A stretch of 64,000 nucleotides of DNA from assembly GCF_963082655.1 (NCBI RefSeq), contig NC_081554.1, forward strand, positions 93,626,245 through 93,690,244, written 5' to 3'. Origin of the DNA: Stomoxys calcitrans (lineage: Eukaryota; Arthropoda; Insecta; Diptera; Muscidae). The translations under genes were made by a program, and so were the position numbers. A model generated the notes under the pieces. That model worked only from the letters and a program-made list of their open reading frames with translations, did not search any database and was not told the origin of the DNA. Below are positions 10,320-21,360 of the stretch, one piece after another; positions within the stretch are counted from its first letter, which is position 1, and each line of letters starts with the position of its first letter.

Positions 10320-13250
10320 TAATTTTGTAATGAAAATCATTTCTTTTTTTCTCTTGACAGATAAATGAAATTAGCACTGATTAAATTCGTCTAATTGTCA
10401 GAACTGCTTGCGTTCTTTCTGTATTCATTATTTCATTAAGCTACTTTACTCTTCAGCAGAATTTGTTTTATTGCTTAGCAAGTTGTGGGGTATGTTTAAT
10501 TATTTTGTTTACTAAGAATAATTACCGTTTGCAAAGTGTTTGTTTTTCGTGATGTATTATTCATTTTTATTGTTTTTTTGGCCTTTTGTTTCCCCCAAAA
10601 TTGAGGAAAAAGCTACCATTCGGCATTGCAACATATAATAGTAGAGAACCTAAACGATTTGTGTAGGTTCTGTATGTCTTTCTCCTTTGCTTAAAACTCT
10701 GCTCTCTCTCTCTCTCTCGCTCACACTCTCTCGGTGTGTTCACTATAAAGTGTTGTTGGTTTTTCTCACAGTGTATTGGTTATACGATCTTCGTTATAGC
10801 GTTTCTTATTGTATTTGTTTGGTAGGTTCAGGAGGAGTGCTTGCCACCTAGAGATGTTACTTGGGTGCGGGATGAGTGGGGAAAAACTTGTTGGGAAATT
10901 TCAAGCCATAAACAGCAGTAGCTGAGTGTTTTGTTTGGTCTTTGTTGTTGCTGTTTGTTGGGTTTTTGTAGTTGAGGCTCTAAAAAAGTTTTCCCCCATT
11001 TTTAGCCAAATCCAGTTGTGTTTGGTGCTGGTGGTTGTTGTTTATCGCGCTTGCTAGTCCGTTCGCTCGTATGAAGTCGTCATGTGCCCATTGTTGGGTG
11101 GCTTTAACGCAGCGCGTTTAGTGCGGTTTAGTCAGTTTCCCTGTAAGCGGTTGATTAAGCGATAGAAGAATCCCTTCGTGTTGTTTTACTTGAACTTTTT
11201 CTTAACCCCCCTCCCATAAGAGTGTATGTGTTGGTGTGAACAAATATGTAATTTTGCATTTCTTTTTCAAGAGTTATGAATGGCTAGTTGAGAAAACATT
11301 GTTGTGGCGCTGAATGAGTGAGTGTGTGCCGCCAGTCTTTCTGTGTGCGATCTTTCGTTTTTCGCCCTCTTTATTTTGATCATCATTTTCGCATTTCTAC
11401 TGGCCTCGCATCGCCAACGTAGACATCGATGTTGGCGCCGCAGCTGCTCCCGCTGAGCAAAAGAAGATGACGACTGCGCTGCCCCCTGGGGTGGTGATGG
11501 CGGAATGAGCCAAACGGCGGTTTACCAAGCGCTAAGTGTTGGCGCAGCATTTAGTCTCGTTCGTGGCATTCACAATAGACGATGGACGGGTTGCTGTGGC
11601 AAGGCTACAACGCCATAAAAATAAATAAATAGAAGTGCAACATGAATTATTAATGAAATAAGAAGAAAAACGAAAATCAAGAGAATTATTCAGACAAAAA
11701 TATTAATTTTCAACAAATTAGGCCGCGTGGTGAAGAAGGCAAAGATCTGAGTGCTTTGCTCTCTCTCTCTCTCTCTCTGGTTGTCAAAAGTGTGTATGTT
11801 AATAAAACCCATTGGGGTTAGTGTAATTAACGAAGCAATTAACTCGGATCGGTTGGCCGGTCGGTCAGAGGTGATGGTTGCATTATCGATTCATCGGCAA
11901 GTTCATGCAACCACCCGTCGTGAGTGAACAGAAATCATTTTAAAGGGTTACCACCCACTCAAAACGAAGGTGTTTTAATTACCACACACAAAAAATGAAG
12001 TGAAAACAAAATCCAAAAAATAATTGCAAAATAATACCTCAGCTGAAAAAAAGTGTGACTTAATTGGTTTAGTGTGTTGCTTTGATTGTTGTTGTTTTGC
12101 TGTTGCGGCTGATGGCTTGCCAGCTGACTGACGGACTGGCTGGCTGACAATAGAAAATTGTCTCTATTTATTCTATGAGTCTTCATTATGCTTTGTTGTG
12201 TATTTATCAACGCTATTCTTGTTTTTTCAATTTTGACTATTTGTGTTCTAAACATTCGTACCTATGTAGCAAGCAACCTGCTGTGGTTGCCGAGTTGTAT
12301 TTTTATGGTGCTGACCTCCATTCCATAACACTCGCCACTCTGTCAGTCATTCATTCACCGAAATACGCTCTGCCACAAAATAATCAACAATTTTCAATCT
12401 TTGCGATTCTTTGCTGTTTTCATTTTGGTTTTCCGTTTCTGTTATGCCTTTTGGGAGGTTTTAAATGTGGACACTGTGTAACCAAAACCCTCTCCGCGTT
12501 GCCCCACCACCATCGCCCTGCATTATGTTAAATAATGGATTTATTAAATTTTTGTCGGTCTAGTTTAGTTGTAATTCTTCTTTGTCACGGTTGTTGCTTT
12601 TCTGGAGCGTGAAAATGTACGTGAAAATATTGCCCCCTCAAAAAAAAAAAAAAACAATCTTTGGCAAAAATGTAAACAACAAAACTAGGGAGAAATTATG
12701 ACAAACTATCAGCAAGGGATTTTAAAGCGAAAAATTTTTCTATAAAACCAGGAAACCGAAAACCAAACATAACGAAAGCATTCAAGACGCTAAAGTAACA
12801 GCTTTCAATGGGCTGCATATGTTGAAAACAAAGGGTATACATAATAACAAGGGGGAGAGCTTGCGTCTTACAGTATTAGATAATGTTTTCATTGGGGTTC
12901 CCATTGCGTTCAAAGGCACTATGATGCCACTATTATTAATGTGTTAAATGTTCCTCTTTGTCGAGTTTTGCAGTTCCGAGAAAAGCCAGGTTTTGGTTTC
13001 CCATGCACCTAGAAATGTAAGTTTGCTGATATGAACAAACACTGTCTGCTGATTTTAAATTAATCATTTGTAACCTTTGAAGGACAGTGTTTCAAAATAT
13101 TAAGCCAGCAGCAAATGCTTGCTGTTTTAGTAAAAAAATTACTGCTGTCACATTACCAGCAGACTTTTAGTTGTTACAGAAAATATTTTTGGTAACAAAT
13201 TGCTCTGAGCGTGCCTTTATCTTATCCCTGCACCATAGGATGAGGGTAGA
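10320..13250. other. Long single-copy-looking stretch, possible promoter/upstream region
   Basis: About 2.9 kb without recognisable transposon sequence, unlike its surroundings. It contains CT microsatellites (about 10700-10719 and 11758-11779), many TTG/GTT runs typical of fly noncoding regulatory DNA, and short ORFs that look random. It might be the upstream region or a noncoding first exon of the gene whose coding exon lies at 28194. Nothing in the sequence proves that link. Confidence 0.4.
10700..10773 (+). promoter_or_regulatory. Candidate core promoter: CT/GAGA run, TATA box, initiator-like site
   Basis: A (CT)n run at 10700-10719, suitable for GAGA-factor binding, precedes TATAAAG at 10744-10750. 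TCACAGTG at 10766-10773 lies where a fly initiator would sit. The spacing is right, but each motif is common by chance in AT-rich fly DNA. Confidence 0.22.
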
Positions 13251-13254
13251 CTAG

Positions 13255-13345
13255 ATTCGATTAGGTTAGGTTTAACTTACAGTCTGCCATCAGACTCACT
13301 TAGACGTTTAAGTCCTTGTGCCTGCCAGTGCAGGACACACACACA
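13255..13345 (-). mobile_element. LINE/SINE 3'-tail fragment (CCTAACC tail)
   Basis: On the minus strand this reads GTCTAAGTGAGTCTGATGGC, AGACTGTAAGTTAAACCTAA then CCTAATC. That is the same 3' end as the LOA-like LINE at 23188-23824 and SINE family 2. Only about 90 bp are present, abutting the jockey copy. Confidence 0.7.
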
Positions 13346-13354
13346 CCAGATGTT

Positions 13355-15385
13355 CTTAACTCCCTGTTTCACTTTGCAGTGTTTCGACTTCTTATCCCTA
13401 AATTCCACAAATGACTGGCGACCTTACAGATAATTCGCGACCTATCGTTTCAAGCCGGAGGAACATGTTGGTGATGCCCTCAAGTAGTTTGGGTTCGCTG
13501 ACAATGTCGAACGCTTTCGATAAAAACAAGCCTCGGCAAATGTGTGCGGTTATGGCATGCAAAGCAGTTGTTGTGCTATGCAGTCTTCGAAATCCATTCT
13601 AAAGTTCGCCGAAGAAAATTCTGCAACGAGGCTCGGGAGTAGTAGTCCCTCAAGCGTCTTGGCTACTGGTGAGAGAAAAGTGATCGGTCTGTACGATTCC
13701 CCCTTGCTCGGGTCTTTTCCAGACTTCAAAAGTGGGATCACTCTGGGTACTACAATGGTTCAGAGACAGGTTGGGGCAATTTTAAGGCACCAATTTGAAG
13801 CTAGATCCATATCCTTCAGCAACAGTGCAGAGATTCCGTCGGGGCCCAACGCCTTGGATTGTCGCCACGGATGTCATTCGTAACTTCATCCACGATAAAT
13901 TGTGAGAACTGTCCATTGGCCATGAGACCACGGTTCGACAAAGTGCTCTCCTCCCAGCTTTCTCACTCCCGGGATGCGACTCCCATAACGCCCATCTGCG
14001 AGTACCAATGCCTGCGCCGGAAAAACAGGCCGCATTTGGGGTTTTAAACCGGCAGGTATAAAGTGAGCGGATGTTGCGTTAATGATGTCTCGAAATTTCT
14101 CATTATTGGGCTTTTGGGGGGAGTCAGCTAACTGAAGCGGACCAATTTTCCGGTTGATAGACTTCCGACGCTCAGAGGTTATGAAGTCGGGTGGTTGGTC
14201 CATGATGAGTATTATCGGAAGGCGGTTTGTTCCCAAAAAAATGGCGGCTTGTCAGGTAATGTCACTCAGGAGATCAGGGGATGCAATGGAAATGTCTGGA
14301 GAGCTACTGCACCTCCTCGTAATCCTAATGGGATTCTCACTCACCGTGCAGAACGTGGGGTCATCAATCTACCCTACCAAAGCTATGCCCCAATGGTCCT
14401 TAGTGAAACGTGATACGCGTTAAATTCCCATAGAAACAGGCGGTTATAGCCAGATATAAGACCACTAATGTCGGTACTGTATGTTTGGTTATTCTCTGGG
14501 ACACAACTAGCAACCGGCGGTATATACACATTGTATAGCTCCCGGAATGGGATAACTGTGAGCACACAGGCTCGATCCCTAAGCTCCGATCTGTGTAGTG
14601 TTCATTGTTATTACGAAAAGCTTAGCTGCGAGCTACCGGGTGCGTCCACAGGTTGCGGATAGTCGAATGCTCCATACGGAGTAGCTGCAATTACAGTCGT
14701 CGATCGAGCGGAGAGTCCCAGTGAGAGGCCGGGTGACACCGGCTCTTATATAAATATGCTCGATATGACAATGGCCATCATAGTATATCACGAGGGTCAA
14801 TCCCCCATCTTCACTCTAAGCAATCCTTACATAAAACATTGTATCTGTGACAACTGTGCAGGCTGCAAGTGCTGGTCAGCTTTGTCTCCTGTATTACTGC
14901 AACCACTATGTTCTTCCAACTAATAAAATCTAACTTATTGATCTTGCCTCGGAGACCATTGGAATTCTATTACAAGAAAAATAGTAGTAGTAGTTAGTAT
15001 TGAGTTTTGCCAAAGGTGACGACGACGACGGTTATGACCCACTGCTGTCTATGTTTGCACAACACCTTGCAACATATTCAGTGCGACGATACTCCCCAGG
15101 CCAGAACACGATCGGAAATGCACCCGCTCCATGCGATGGTTACACGTCACTAACACCGACCGATGATGGTGGCGATTCTGGCAAAACGACCAAAACCAGA
15201 GTCCGGGGTTCACTTTAATCTCGGCACGGACAAGAAAAGTGCGGGGAAGGCACTCCGGGATGTACCTCTCCCATTACGAAAATAGGACAAACACGTTCAC
15301 AGAGGTGACAGCCGTTGCCAATGGAGGACGCAATCGGGGCATCCGGCACGTATAACCGGCAGCCCAACCTGTTTGTAATGTCCAT
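13355..15385 (-). mobile_element. Jockey-type non-LTR retrotransposon, heavily decayed and internally deleted
   Basis: Minus-strand order: a zinc-finger-like segment at about 15230-15090 (WFWSFCQNRHHHRS, RVHFRSCSGL) in which several expected cysteines are lost. An endonuclease region follows at about 14565-14250 (ELYNVYIPPVASCV, SGYNRLFLWEFNAYH), where the catalytic GDFNA is mutated to WEFNA. A linker lies at about 14236-13890, then RT block 1 (SKALGPDGISALLLK), then RVIPLLKSGKDPSKGESYRP and LSPVAKTLEGLLLPSLVAEF. It ends at GRQSFVEFRDKKSKH. Relative to the copy at 38745-40925 the linker is much shortened and the catalytic RT core and C-terminus are missing. Many stops and frameshifts make it a relic. 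Confidence 0.85.
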
Positions 15386-15387
15386 AT

Positions 15388-15495
15388 ATTGAACTTCTTG
15401 TTGTAGCAGTTTGTAGAACTCTAAGGCGGCAGCTCTTGAGGATGAAGGACTTCATCGGGTAAATACGGTACTTACAACCGGCTGCCATGGGATTG
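15388..15495 (-). mobile_element. Short retroposon 'E': jockey leader-like unit plus CAA tail
   Basis: On the minus strand it starts CCCATGGCAGCCGGTTGTAA and ends CTACAAACTGCTACAACAAG. It matches the copies at 32110-32215 and 33345-33455. Just downstream (15370-15250) a diverged second unit, GGCTGCCGGTTATACGTGCC, leads into the jockey zinc-finger region, so E resembles one monomer of the jockey 5' leader. Its tail resembles the jockey 3' tail at 40890-40925. Confidence 0.6.
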
Positions 15496-15509
15496 CACTT
15501 GAACTTGTT

Positions 15510-15800
15510 CTCCATCGCAGTACAACTTATGAGTCGTAAATTAGTATTGGTCTAATCACCAGTGAACTATTGGCGTATTCAGGCCCCACTTCGAGCCTAC
15601 CTAATGCCCAACATCTGTGAGCCTTCTCAGTATGCTCCAATATCTGTGAGCCTTCTCAGTATGATTCTGTATCTGTGTACCTTCTCAGTATGATTCTGCA
15701 TTTTCCATCAAAGATCACTCCCATGTATTTGACCATATCAGATATTGAAATCATTCTGTTGAAGAAACGTTGTTCTTAAATTGACCCACCAACCAGGTAG
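15510..15800 (-). mobile_element. LOA-type LINE fragment with 30-bp triplication
   Basis: The sequence matches 4336-4600 of the LOA-type copy (TTCTCCATCGCAGT, GGCCCCACTTCGAGCCTACC, CTGTGAGCCTTCTCAGTATG). The phrase ATCTGTGAGCCTTCTCAGTA is present about three times in tandem (15615-15705), a local expansion not found in the other copy. Confidence 0.75.
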
Positions 15801-16151
15801 ATCTAAGACTTCTCTAGGTTTTTTTTTCATATACTCAGCACCGCCCGACTTATGCCTTACCTTATTTGTCATGTCTATCGAATGATTTTTTTAACGTTTT
15901 GAAACATACGGTTACAGCTTGAAATTTTAGAATTGAATTAAATGTTCAATGTTTTTGTGGTCAAGTTACCATCGATCGCAATTCGAAGTGGTAGTCTTTA
16001 AAGAATTTGGATTTTATAAAAATGTACATTTGTGTGTCATATTTGAAATGGATGAATGAGGGACTAATTTAACTCTCCATTCACATTGCACTTGAGAACA
16101 TAAGGAATCCAATCACGATATCGTTCTATGGGGTTTTCCAAAAAAGGAATC
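15801..16151. other. Unassigned AT-rich sequence
   Basis: Contains a faint type B tail-like phrase (CACCGCCCGACTTATGCC) near 15840. Otherwise I see no feature. Confidence 0.35.
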
Positions 16152-16840
16152 TTTTTTTATACCCTCCATCATTGGATGGTGGGTATACTTATTTCGTCAT
16201 TCCGTTTGTGACACCACGAAATATTCATCTGATATTTCATGCCGATCTAGCCATGTCCGTACGTCTCGGGACGGCTGGGACTGTAAATTTGTCATATTGG
16301 TCCATGTTTTGATATAACTGTCATATAAACCGATCTTAGATCTTGACCTGTGAGCCACTAGAGGGCGCAATTCTTATCCGATTTGGCTAAAATTTTGCAT
16401 GAGATCTTTTGTTATAACTTCCTTCAACTATGCTTAGTATGGTTCAAATCGGTCCATAACCTGATATAGCTGTCATATAAACCGATCTGGTATCATGACT
16501 TCTTGAGCATCTAGAGAACGCAATTCTTATCCGATTTGGCTATAATTTTCTACAACGACATACGTGTCAAATATGGTCTAAATCAGTTTATAGTTTGATA
16601 CAGCTCCCATATAAACCGATCTTCCGATTTTAATTCTTGAGTCCCTAAAGGTTGCAATTCTTATCTGAATTGGCTGAAATGTTACACCATGACTTCTTCT
16701 ATGGTGTCCAACATTTGATTTAATTATGGTCCGAATCGGATTTTTTAAGATAAAAAGAGATACCGGGCAAAAAACTCGACAATTGCGTTTCATGGTGCAG
16801 GGTATATAAGATCCGACCCGGCCGAACGTTCACTTGTTTT
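16152..16840 (+). repeat. Type A modular repeat, short copy
   Basis: The head TTTTTTTATACCCTCCATCA is followed by GGTGGGTATACTTATTTCGT. About three modules with the TATAGCTGTCATATAAACCG or CAGCTCCCATATAAACCG core follow. The tail is GGGTATATAAGATCCGACCC then GGCCGAACGTTCACTTG. It has the head and tail of the longer copies but fewer modules. Confidence 0.85.
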
Positions 16841-16844
16841 ATAT

Positions 16845-17480
16845 AAAACTCAAAACCATTTGGAATATTTTAAAAACTTTATTATGGGTTTGAATCAAAA
16901 CACCGTAAGCACGTTTGCATCTGTCAATACGTTGAACCCGTTTTTCGATGACTCGGCCACAAATTACAGCCCAAACGGTCGCTATTTCCCGTTCAATATT
17001 GGGTCTGAGCTCTTTGAACGTCGTCGGCTTTTTGGCACTGTCCATTGACCTGACGTACCCCAAAGAATATAGTCTAGAGGCACCAAATTGCACGAAATAG
17101 AAAACACGTTTATCAAAACCATTGCAACGTGGGCTGCGTGACTTGTGGCATCATCCTGTTAAAACCAGGTGTCGTCCAGATCCACATCTTCCAATTCAGG
17201 CCAAAAATAATCTGTGAGCATGGTGCGGTAGCATTGTACATTCACGGCAACTTGACGATTGGCATCGTCGACCAAGAAGTATGGCCCAATGACGCCGCCG
17301 GCATGCAAATCTCACCAAACAGTAATTTTTGTGGATGAAGTGTGGGGATTTTCGCCTGACCAATACGGCATATTTTGCTTATAGACGAACGCATTAAGTC
17401 AAAAATGAACTTGGTCTCTAGTTTCGCTTTTAAAGCAGCGGTAGTAAAATTCGGTAGTAAAATTTTATGATTTGCAGAGT
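16845..17480 (-). pseudogene. Tc1/mariner-superfamily transposase relic
   Basis: Minus strand, about 17335 to 16860: HAGGVIGPYFLVDDANRQVA, NVQCYRTMLTDYFWPELED, DDTWF, a stop, QDDATSHAA, and after a frameshift LVPLDYILWGYVRS, KKPTTFKELRPNIEREIA and a C-end resembling the usual KRIDRCKRARG. The order V-W-G...WF-QQDGATxHT...LTPLDyFLWGyvK...R is that of DD(E/D) transposases of the IS630/Tc1/mariner superfamily. The in-frame stop and frameshifts disable it. The relic at 41405-41960 is a relative. Terminal repeats were not identified. Confidence 0.75.
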
Positions 17481-18047
17481 TTGTTCCTTCGTGTACTTTA
17501 CCATAACGACAATGCTGAGTTTACTGAATAAATTTACGTTGAGTGTAAGAGTGCGTTCACAAATCAAATTTGTCAAATCCCTTTTGGAAAGCCCTTCATA
17601 TGGGAGTGATTGTCAAGATATAGTCCAAAACGGACTACTTTTGAGCTAAACTTGTCCCTGGATAAAATACAACTTCCATGTCAACATCTCTTTATGATAG
17701 CAGACTGAGGGGTGGAAAAACGGACCTTACCAAATATGTTTAAGAATTTTACAACGATGTAGAATGTATGTACGTAGGCTGCCTAGAGCCGGAAGTCAAT
17801 ATTTGGATATGTTACAATAGCAATGACAAAATGAATACCCACACATGTCCTATCGTATGGTGATGATGCGTACTTCCAGCTGACTTTCATTACACACAAT
17901 GTGCGAAAAGGTTTGATGTTCTAGCCATTCATGTTTGGGGAAGTGAAAACAAAGTGTATATTTCCTTACTCTCTACCAGCTTAAGCCCCAAGTAAGCCAA
18001 AATTAGATGTGATACCAACGTTGTTTCTTTTCCGCCTATGAAAATAT
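17481..18047. other. Unassigned sequence, possibly more of the transposase relic
   Basis: The left part may continue the decayed transposase element, but no conserved motif is readable. The rest shows no gene or repeat. Confidence 0.3.
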
Positions 18048-18966
18048 TTTTATACCCTCCACCATAGGATGGGGATATACTAATTTCGACATTCTATTTG
18101 TAACACCTCGAAATATTCGAGGTGTTCGAAAGTATGTATATTCTTGATTGTCGTTACATTTTAAGTCGAACTAGCCATGTCCGTCCGTCTGTCTATAGAA
18201 AGCACGCTAACTTTTGAAGGAGTAGAGCTAGCCGCTTGAAATCTTGCACAAATACTTCTTATTAGTGTAGGTCGGTTGGGATTGTAAATGGGCCAAATCG
18301 GTCCATGTTTTGATATAGCTGCCATATAAACTGATCTTGGACCTTGACTTCTTGAGGCTCTAGAGGGCGCAATTCTCATCCGATTTTGCACATAGTGTTT
18401 TGATATCACTTCTAACAACTGTGCTTAGTATGGTTCAAATCGGTCCATAACCTGGTATAGCTGCCATATAAACCGATCTTGGGTCTTGACTTCTTGAGCT
18501 TTTAGAAGCCGGAATTCTTATCCGATTTGACTGAAATTTTGCGCATAGTGTTTTGATATCACTTCCAACAACTGTGCGAAGTATTGTCCAAATCGGTCTA
18601 TACCCTGATGTAGCTGCCATATAAACCGATCTGGGATCTAGAGTTCTTGAGCCTCTAGAGAGCGCAATTCTCATCCGATTTGGCACAGATTTTGTACAAC
18701 GGATTTTCCCATGGACTTCAACATACGTGAGCAATATGGTCTGAATCGATCTATAGCTTGACACAGATGGGAGCGGGAACCGATCTTCCGATTTTGCTTC
18801 TGAGCCCCGAATCGGACTTTCACTTGATATAGCTTCTCCTCCGTCCATATTCATTATTCTTTGTTTGCCTAAAAAGAGATACTGTGCAAAGAACTCGACA
18901 GATGCGATCCATGGTGGAGGGTATATAAGATTCGGACCGGCCGAACTTAGCACGCTCTTCTTGTTT
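18048..18966 (+). repeat. Type A modular repeat, complete head and tail
   Basis: Head TTTATACCCTCCACCATAGG and GGATATACTAATTTCGACAT, then AACTAGCCATGTCCGTCCGT and AAAGCACGCTAACTTTTGAA. The interior has four GATATAGCTGCCATATAAAC-type modules. The tail is CATGGTGGAGGGTATATAAG, then GGACCGGCCGAACTTAGCAC and CTCTTCTTGTT. The ATACCCTCCACCAT in the head is inverted in the tail. A 172-codon minus-strand ORF across the modules is a by-product of their stop-poor sequence. Confidence 0.9.
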
Positions 18967-20590
18967 TTTTTTTAATTCCCTTATTTTTTAATTCCCTTAT
19001 ATTATTTGCTTATGATATGAAACGACCTTTGGCACTAAGATAATCTGTTAATATCTTTAGCAAACCTTTATCAGACCACATCCAATTGAAAAAGAATAGG
19101 AAAAAAAAACACAAAATACTTGTGAGAAAATTTGCATTTTTAGCTCCTCCGAATATGTGCAAATTTAATGGGCGAATAAAAGCAATTGTGCTCTCAGCAA
19201 AAGCGAAAAAAAACTTCAATTTCGCTTTTAACGAGACAATGGTGATGTTACGCCAAAAAGTAATCAGAATAGGTGATGGCGTGTTAGTTCTGCGGCTGAT
19301 AACACACGGGCCCCAAATCTTGGCACAATGTGAGACAGTGGCGCACAGTGGCATTAGGCGAGAACCCCCCTCACACAAGTGCCATAGACAGACAGTTCAA
19401 AAGGTGTCATTACCATTCATATAAAATTTTATATTCCATTCGATATCAATTCTTCCCGTACCCTTAGAAGCCTATGTGTTGTCACTTCTTTGCAAACGAA
19501 AGACCCGAAATTATTGATAAGATTGTGTGCAAAGGTTCTACATTGACAGGAAAAATACAAACGAAAATAAACTCAAATATCGAATAGAAAACCATTCTAA
19601 ACGCTCTAAGCGTTCTCTGGAGACAGTATAGCAATCGTCATTTTTGTTTGGAATGAAATTAGTTCGACTATCTAAAACCCATTGAGAGAAAAAGTTGAAG
19701 CGAGCTTCGCTGTTGGCTTCAACGCCAACTGCTACAGCTATTGTTTATTTTTTGTTGTAGCCTCTTTTTTTCTTGTTATCATCGGCCAGAAAAAAAGTTT
19801 TTGTATAATTTTTTCAATTTTTTTTATTGTTTTTTGCTTCTCCATTTTTTAAATAAGAGGTGTCATTATCACGGCAACAACTACAAACATTTGATGACTT
19901 TTCAGTTTATATTTTGCGCAAAATTGTTTTTTTTTCTTCTTGTTGCTCTTTCTCTAATTTTTATTCCAAACACTGATGTTGAAGAAATCACTTTAGCGTC
20001 TGTTTCAGTTTCGGTGTTCTTTTGTTTTTGTATTTTTATATATGGAAAAAGGTTAAAGTAAAAAAAAAACAACAGCAACAAAACGACGATGTTTAGCTTT
20101 TATTTTTAATGAAATTACCTCATTTCACTAAAGTTAGATATGCCGGTTTTATTTACGTTGTTTGGTCGGAGGGCTTCTAATTCAAAAATAATTCGTATAA
20201 ATGTACACCATGTTCGTTACTTGTAGTTTGGGATGTGGGGGCAAATAGATACCGAAAGGGGTTACCACTATCAGTTCGCAACTTTGAAGTGGGTACTGAA
20301 GGGGTCATTAACAAGTGGGTATACAGCAAAAAAAAAAAAAAAAAAAAAAACAAAAACGTTGCTTATCTATTTCCAATTAGCACATTCTGACAACAATTCA
20401 TCAATCAATTTAAATGATATTTTATATAAAGAAAGTTTTTTTTGTTTGGTTTACTCAAGATAGCCAGAAGCACTGGCTTGTGAAATTGTTAGGAATAAGG
20501 AATGCCAATCAAAAAATCGCATTAATAGTTTTTTCTATTATTTATTTTTTTAATTTTGTACAAATCGCAAAAATAGAACATAGATATCAG
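18967..20590. other. AT-rich single-copy-looking stretch
   Basis: Contains long T and A runs (an A22 run near 20330) and overlapping open frames on both strands at 19010-19424 with no recognisable family and low complexity. I see no transposon signature. It could be intergenic or intronic host DNA. Confidence 0.4.
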
Positions 20591-21360
20591 ATTCCTGCTC
20601 TGCTCTAAAATACCTTTAATTTGAGTCCCATACTGTCGTGGCTGGTAAGTAAGCCTGTTTTGAGGTGGTGTGGTAGATTTCCAGTTTGCCTAGGCCTGAA
20701 AGTGAATAGAAGACCCGTACTCTACTTCCAAATAGCTTTTAATTGAACCCCATTTTGTCACGGTCGGTAACTATGTCCGAGTTGGGGGGTGATTGGGGGT
20801 GGATCCCTATACACTTAGCCCCACAATTGTGTACCGGATTCATTATATATCTTTAAATCATTTGAGTCCCATATTGATATGATAGGTCTTTCTATCGATT
20901 TACCGGTGGTGGGGCGGCCTGAAGCTAACTCACCTAAAATTTGTATAAAACAAATGCAAACAAATTTCATAAGAATTGCTCCACCTACCCGAGATCTGTG
21001 GCTTTTGACTATTTTTGAAAATGAATAAGGGTCCGTCCCCCCTTTTGATATCATGAAGTACCTTATTTTCACCACAGGACCATTGTGAACCAGTCGGAAC
21101 TTGCTATACAATGGGGCGGCGACTAAGACACTAGGACCTAAATATTAATATCTGATTTGTAGTTTACTCTCAAAAAAACTAACCTTTGAGTCACATATTA
21201 TCCCAATCGGGCCACATGTCCCGATGATGGGATCCTCAGATTCTAATTGCTAATATCATATCAAATTCGTATTACACTCTCAAACACTGTTTATCTGAAT
21301 CCCATATTGTACTGGTAGGTCTATTTGTCCGTTGGGAACAGTGAATTTTTCTACTCCCAA
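20591..21360 (-). repeat. Type C modular repeat array (inverted)
   Basis: Repeated phrases TTTGAGTCCCATATTG, CGGTCGGTAACTATGTCCG and TGGGGGGTGATTGGGG are the inverse of the type C module at 52960-54130 (CTCAAATGAAAGGTATTTGG, CCGACCATGGCAATATG). Several diverged modules are present, with no coding content. Confidence 0.7.

Noticed and set aside
18435..18953. 172-codon minus-strand ORF
   Set aside because: It runs through type A modules and its peptide repeats with the module. Other copies have stops in the same frame. Best explained by a stop-poor repeat unit whose length is divisible by three.
19086..19424. Overlapping open frames on both strands (about 112-122 codons)
   Set aside because: Lys/Asn- or Phe/Ser-rich, low complexity, no motif, no splice or start context. 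Kept as unassigned.
20925..20945. Minus-strand recursive splice site (AG followed by GTGAGT)
   Set aside because: Weak pyrimidine tract and it lies inside a type C repeat, so a chance match is likely.
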